Source: JABCYV01 sp035512155 (GTDB taxonomy: Bacteria; Acidobacteriota; Terriglobia; Terriglobales; Acidobacteriaceae). Taken from it: DNA of 64,000 nt. This document shows, piece by piece, positions 61,301 to 64,000 of this stretch. A model generated the notes under the pieces. That model was not told the DNA's origin. It made no database searches and saw nothing but the letters and a program-made list of their open reading frames with translations. Position 1 is the stretch's first letter; every line of letters begins with the position of its first letter. The stretch covers positions 1 to 64,000 of the forward strand of contig DATKEN010000003.1 in assembly GCA_035512155.1 (NCBI GenBank), written 5' to 3'. The translations under genes were made by a program, and so were the position numbers.

Positions 61301-61425
61301 CCGCGAACGTGGCGGCGCAGATGGGCCGCTAGAGCCTCGGCATCCACGTGGAGTGGTTGACCAGAGTGTCTACCGGCAACGAAGTCTGGTTGTCCAGGAA
61401 GGATTGGCGGTAGCTCGTCTGACAT
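58336..61425 (-). CDS. FAD-linked oxidase fused to a Fe-S/CCG-domain reductase (YdiJ/GlcD-like)
   Basis: A 1029-residue flavoprotein. The N-terminal FAD-binding part (VVLPRDADDVVATVSLAREY, RGGGTSLAGQ, GGMIGNNSCGVHS) and the FAD-oxidase C-terminal domain (HFGHGCVHNRTNFDL, SGEHGDGQARGE) belong to the D-lactate/glycolate/D-2-hydroxyglutarate dehydrogenase group. A ferredoxin-type part (GKCRHDEGGVMC and CLSCKGCKSDCPVG) and CCG domains (CCGRP, GCCGMAG) follow, then one membrane helix at the end. E. coli YdiJ, of the same build and size, oxidises D-2-hydroxyglutarate. Start ATG 61425 follows GAGGGCAGAG. Confidence 0.9.
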   Translation of the reverse strand: MSDELPPILPGQPDFVAGRHSGQPLHVDAEALAAHLRRHVRGGVRFDRSTRALYATDGSNYRQVPIGVVLPRDADDVVATVSLAREYGAPILCRGGGTSLAGQCCNVAVILDFSRYMSKILEIDPARRIARVQPGVVLDHLRNAAERHHLTFGPDPATHDRCTLGGMIGNNSCGVHSVMAGKTDDNIEALEILTYDGLRMKVGQTSDAELEKIISEGDRRGTIYLGLKNLRDKYSELVRQRYPNIPRRVSGYNLNYLLPENGFHVARALVGSEGTCVTVLEATCRLVESPPERVLLLIAYPDIYQCADHVPDVMAHKPIGLEGVDDLLVEYTRRMGINSEGLALLPEGGGWLFAEFGAGAGQEAEDQARGLMATLSQGPNPPQMRLFTDKQEIKRVWEVRESSLGVISHVPGEAPNWEGWEDSAVAPEKLGRYLRDLRRLMNSYTYVGSLYGHFGHGCVHNRTNFDLLTSEGIAKYRKFVEEAADLVVSYGGSLSGEHGDGQARGELLPKMFGPELVQAFREFKALWDPDWKMNPGKVVEPNKLDENLRLGAGYRPWEPETHFQFPEDHGSLAQATLRCVGVGKCRHDEGGVMCPSFRVTREEEHSTRGRAHLLWEMTQGEVVRDGWRDEDVKHSLDLCLSCKGCKSDCPVGVDVATYKAEFLSHYYERRLRPRSAYAFANIDIWARLASNAPGLANLAAQLPFLRDIAKVAMGMPRERNIPAFAPHNFRDWFKRRRRRNTGAPPVLLWPDTFNNYFFPDTAKAAVEVLEAAGFQVQLPSASLCCGRPLYDFGMLERAKGLLLTILDALAEQIEGEVPVVVLEPSCAAVFRDELVNLFPNNARARGLSRQTFLLSEFLEKKARHFELPQLARKALIHGHCHHKSIMKMTDEEAVLMRMGIEYQAPAPGCCGMAGSFGFEQDKYDVSVAIGELELLPAVRKASPDCLIIADGFSCREQIAQCSDRHALHLAEVIQMAMRTGTVPVDNAYPERVAVRHRQAEVKQSMKQTGLALTGVATAVAILWTLARRE

Positions 61426-61500
61426 CTCTGCCCTCGATCTTATATGTTCAAGCAAAGACGGCAGCGCTGCAAGGTATACACGTTAAAGAGGGTTAGAGCC

Positions 61501-61797
61501 TCAGCTCCAAAGCCGCGTCACGTAGTCGGCCATACTCAGCGTCAGGAGAAGCAGAAGCCAGAAGACAGCTGCGACCACCACCATTTTGCTGAGTTTCTCA
61601 CTGGCATATTTTACGTGCATGAAAAATAAGACCACCAGCAGGGCTTTGAACGTTGCTATTACGAGAGCGACGACAGTATTCAGCGGCCCCAGGTCGATGA
61701 AGGACGCGCCGGCCGTGATAACTGTCAGGCAAAGCAGCGTGATCCAGATACCGACATAGAGCTTGCTTGGAACGATCGGTTCAGACATGGCGCTCAC
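61501..61797 (-). CDS. Cytochrome c oxidase subunit IV
   Basis: A 98-residue protein with three membrane helices typical of the bacterial subunit IV (COX4-pro/CtaF) family: KLYVGIWITLLCLTVITAGA, VALVIATFKALLVVLFFMHV and MVVVAAVFWLLLLLTLSMADY. FKALLVVLFFMHV is the best-conserved part. GTG at 61797 overlaps the subunit III stop; ATG at 61788 is the alternative. Confidence 0.88.
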   Translation of the reverse strand: MSAMSEPIVPSKLYVGIWITLLCLTVITAGASFIDLGPLNTVVALVIATFKALLVVLFFMHVKYASEKLSKMVVVAAVFWLLLLLTLSMADYVTRLWS

Positions 61798-62495
61798 TTT
61801 AGCGGTTTTCGATCGATCAGGTATAACAACGGAAAAAGATAAATCCAGATAATGTCGACAAAGTGCCAGTATAGGCCGCCAATCTCAACCGGGTTGTGAT
61901 ACTCCGGCGTGTAGCGGCCCTTCCAGGCGTAGTAAGTCAGAAATGTAAAAATGCCCACGCCGATGATCATGTGCAAAGCGTGCAGGCCGGTCATGGCGAA
62001 GTACAGCGAGAAGAAAATCTGTTCGTGTGAGGGGTCAATCCTGATCTGAGGATATTCCTTTATCAGATTGTCGGCACTGAACGAAGACCCGGGGATGTGG
62101 TGCTCCTGAAATTTCGTATACCACTCCACGCCTTTAATTCCGAGAAATGCGACTCCGAAAACAATCGTCAGCAATAGAAGAACGACTAACAACTTTCGTT
62201 TGCCCATCTGCGCCGCCCTTACGCCAAGCGCGACGGTCAAACTGCTGCAAATCAATACCGCAGTGTTGATCGTGCCCAGCCAGATATCGAGGCTGCGGCT
62301 GCCGGCCGCAAACTCATTGAAGTACCAGTAGCGATAGATGAGGTAGGCGCAAAACATCCCACCGAAAAACATGACTTCGGTCGCCAGGAATACCCACATG
62401 CCGAGCGAGGAAGCCTGACGCTGCTGCTCCATGTCGGCGAAGTGGTGGCGCAATGCGGGATTATGTTGTTCAACGGCAATCGGGCTATTGCTCAA
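61794..62495 (-). CDS. ctaE: Cytochrome c oxidase subunit III
   Basis: A 233-residue membrane protein with LGMWVFLATEVMFFGGMF, FFSLYFAMTGLHALHMIIGV and GLYWHFVDIIWIYLFPLLYL, the family hallmarks. It stabilises the catalytic core. TTG start at 62495, with GGAGG placed six bases ahead, overlaps the subunit I stop by 11 bases. Confidence 0.93.
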   Translation of the reverse strand: MSNSPIAVEQHNPALRHHFADMEQQRQASSLGMWVFLATEVMFFGGMFCAYLIYRYWYFNEFAAGSRSLDIWLGTINTAVLICSSLTVALGVRAAQMGKRKLLVVLLLLTIVFGVAFLGIKGVEWYTKFQEHHIPGSSFSADNLIKEYPQIRIDPSHEQIFFSLYFAMTGLHALHMIIGVGIFTFLTYYAWKGRYTPEYHNPVEIGGLYWHFVDIIWIYLFPLLYLIDRKPLK

Positions 62496-64000
62496 CCGGC
62501 GCCTCCTCGGGAGCTGCGATATTGGCGTAGTCGTAAGCTTCCCATGTGACCTCGGGAGTCCGGTCGAAATTGAACGTGGGCGGAGGCGAAGTGGTCGTCC
62601 ACTCTAAACCTGAAGCGCCCCAAGGATTATCCTCCGCAAGCTTTCCATAACGCATGGACCACAAAAAATAAACCATGGGCAGGAGGTACCCGACCGCCAA
62701 AATGGTTGAGCCCGCCGTCGAAAGCACGTTCAGCACCTGAAACTCCGGCGGATACTGCCAGTAGCGCCGCGGCATTCCGAGGTATCCGAGAATGAACTGT
62801 GGAAAGAATGTGAGATTGAAGCCGATGAATACGATCATGGCCGCCAGTTTGCCCCAGAACTCGGGATACATGCGGCCAGAAATTTTCGGCCACCAGAAAT
62901 GCATTCCGCCCAGATAGCCCATGACCGCGCCACCCACCATGATGTAATGGAAATGGGCAATCACGAAATATGTGTCGGTGACGTGAACGTCTATGCCCAG
63001 CGCCGCCAGGAATAGTCCGGTCAATCCGCCCATAGTGAACAGACCAATGAATCCGAAGGCGTAGAGCATGGGGGTAGCAAACGAAATCGAGCCCTTGTAC
63101 ATGGTCGCGGTCCAGTTGAACACCTTGATGGCCGAGGGCACCGCAACCAGGTAGCTGAGGATGGAGAAAATCAGAGCCGAATAGAGAGAAATTCCGGCCA
63201 CGAACATATGGTGCGCCCAAACCAGAAAACCAAACACTGCAATCGCGATACTCGACATGGCGACAAACTTGTATCCGAAGATGCGTTTGCGCGAGAAGCA
63301 GGGTACGATCTCTGTGACTACACCCATGGCGGGCAGGATCATGATGTAAACCGCGGGATGGGAGTAGAACCAGAACAGATGTTGAAATAACAACGGATCG
63401 CCACCGCGCGTTGGATCGAAAATTCCAAGATGCAATGCCCGTTCCAATACCACCAGCAGCAATGTCACGGCAAGCACAGGCGTGCCCAATAGCTGAATGA
63501 TGCTGGTGGCATAGTGGGCCCAGATGAACAGTGGCAAGCGGGACCAGGTCATGCCGGGGGCCCGCATGCGGTGAATCGTCACCACGAAATTCAGCCCGGT
63601 CAGGATCGATGAAAATCCCGAGACAAAGATGGCAAGTCCCGCTTCAACCACCTTGGTATTGCTGAACGCAGTGCTGAAGGGCGTGTAGAACGTCCAGCCG
63701 GTGTCCGCTCCCCCAGTCAAAATGCAATGCAGCATCATGACACCGGCAATGATATAGAGATACCAGCTCAGCAAATTGATGCGAGGAAAGGCGAGGTCCC
63801 GGGCGCCGATCATTAGCGGCACCAGGAAATTTCCCAATACAGCGGGGATAGACGGGATCAGGAAGAAGAACACCATGACCTGTCCATGCATGGTGAACAG
63901 CTTGTTGTAAGTGTCCGCCTGCACCAGATCTCCCGCCGGAGTCAAAAGTTCCAGCCGGATCAGTAGTGCAAAGAAGCCTCCGATAAAGAAGAAGAAGGTG
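62485..64000 (-). CDS. ctaD: Cytochrome c oxidase subunit I, A2-type (5' end outside window)
   Basis: Catalytic subunit of a caa3-type heme-copper oxidase; at least 505 residues, N-terminus cut by the right edge. Ligands seen are MHGQVMVFFF (heme a His), YSHPAVYIMILP (Cu-B His with cross-linked Tyr), WAHHMF (Cu-B His pair) and HFHYIMVGG (heme His). The YSHPAVY form, in place of GHPEVY, marks the A2 family, which uses a Tyr-Ser pair for the K/D proton route. Subunits III and IV follow; subunit II should lie just outside the window. Confidence 0.95.
   Translation of the reverse strand, partial: TFFFFIGGFFALLIRLELLTPAGDLVQADTYNKLFTMHGQVMVFFFLIPSIPAVLGNFLVPLMIGARDLAFPRINLLSWYLYIIAGVMMLHCILTGGADTGWTFYTPFSTAFSNTKVVEAGLAIFVSGFSSILTGLNFVVTIHRMRAPGMTWSRLPLFIWAHYATSIIQLLGTPVLAVTLLLVVLERALHLGIFDPTRGGDPLLFQHLFWFYSHPAVYIMILPAMGVVTEIVPCFSRKRIFGYKFVAMSSIAIAVFGFLVWAHHMFVAGISLYSALIFSILSYLVAVPSAIKVFNWTATMYKGSISFATPMLYAFGFIGLFTMGGLTGLFLAALGIDVHVTDTYFVIAHFHYIMVGGAVMGYLGGMHFWWPKISGRMYPEFWGKLAAMIVFIGFNLTFFPQFILGYLGMPRRYWQYPPEFQVLNVLSTAGSTILAVGYLLPMVYFLWSMRYGKLAEDNPWGASGLEWTTTSPPPTFNFDRTPEVTWEAYDYANIAAPEEAPVEQ

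Noticed and set aside
1..64000. CRISPR arrays, prophage genes or rRNA operons
   Set aside because: I looked for regularly spaced direct repeats, phage structural genes and rRNA core sequences and saw none.

Overview
The window looks like a chromosomal segment of an Acidobacteriota bacterium, probably a soil Terriglobia or Koribacter-like lineage, from a genome or metagenome assembly. This is inferred from gene content and style (tandem HpnI-like glycosyltransferases, A2-type caa3 oxidase, DF-family protein, YdiJ-like FAD/Fe-S oxidase, GC-rich codons, foldback 'word' tracts between genes), not from a database search. Most of it is housekeeping: RNase P RNA, sucA, phoB-phoR-phoU, yraN-galT, a full isc operon, tsaD, cca, gatC-gatA, cysS, one CAU tRNA and a cytochrome oxidase operon that runs off the right edge.

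Layout. 1-5345: rnpB (cut by the left edge) and an envelope-lipid glycosyltransferase group. 5394-16435: a frameshifted hybrid histidine kinase, sucA, a DinB protein, hydantoinase A and phoB/phoR/phoU. 16460-18153: a compact mercury-type operon (merR, DF-family thiol protein, merT, thioredoxin-like protein with an in-frame UGA at the redox position). 18321-26290: yraN-galT, then iscR-S-U-A-hscB-hscA-fdx-iscX on the minus strand with an IscR-like operator. 26486-31582: small zinc-ribbon protein, receiver protein, tsaD, fic, cca. 31683-34239: an IS1595-type transposon with perfect 26-bp ends, an 8-bp target duplication and three cargo genes. 34336-42235: gatC-gatA, FmdE-like protein, two frameshifted secreted or hypothetical genes, cysS, SYLF protein, tRNA, phosphoesterase lipoprotein. 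42508-46269: a protein carrying HD-GYP, GAF, GGDEF and PilZ, then a degenerate receiver and a stand-alone PilZ protein. 46444-52442: a probable RiPP cluster (ABC exporter, 62-residue precursor, S26-like peptidase, HPr-kinase-like protein, PqqD-like recognition protein, radical SAM/SPASM enzyme, divergent nucleotidyltransferase). 52462-56949: ProC-like reductase, class III aminotransferase and three SDR dehydrogenases. 57055-64000: RMD1/DUF155 protein, YdiJ-like oxidase and caa3 oxidase subunits IV, III and I.

The two most interesting systems are the mercury operon with a probable UxxC selenoprotein and the RiPP cluster, whose precursor has a lasso-leader-like YxxPxF motif but which lacks lasso cyclase genes. 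Other signals are the transposon with passengers, several single-base frameshifts, and inverted-repeat tracts between genes.
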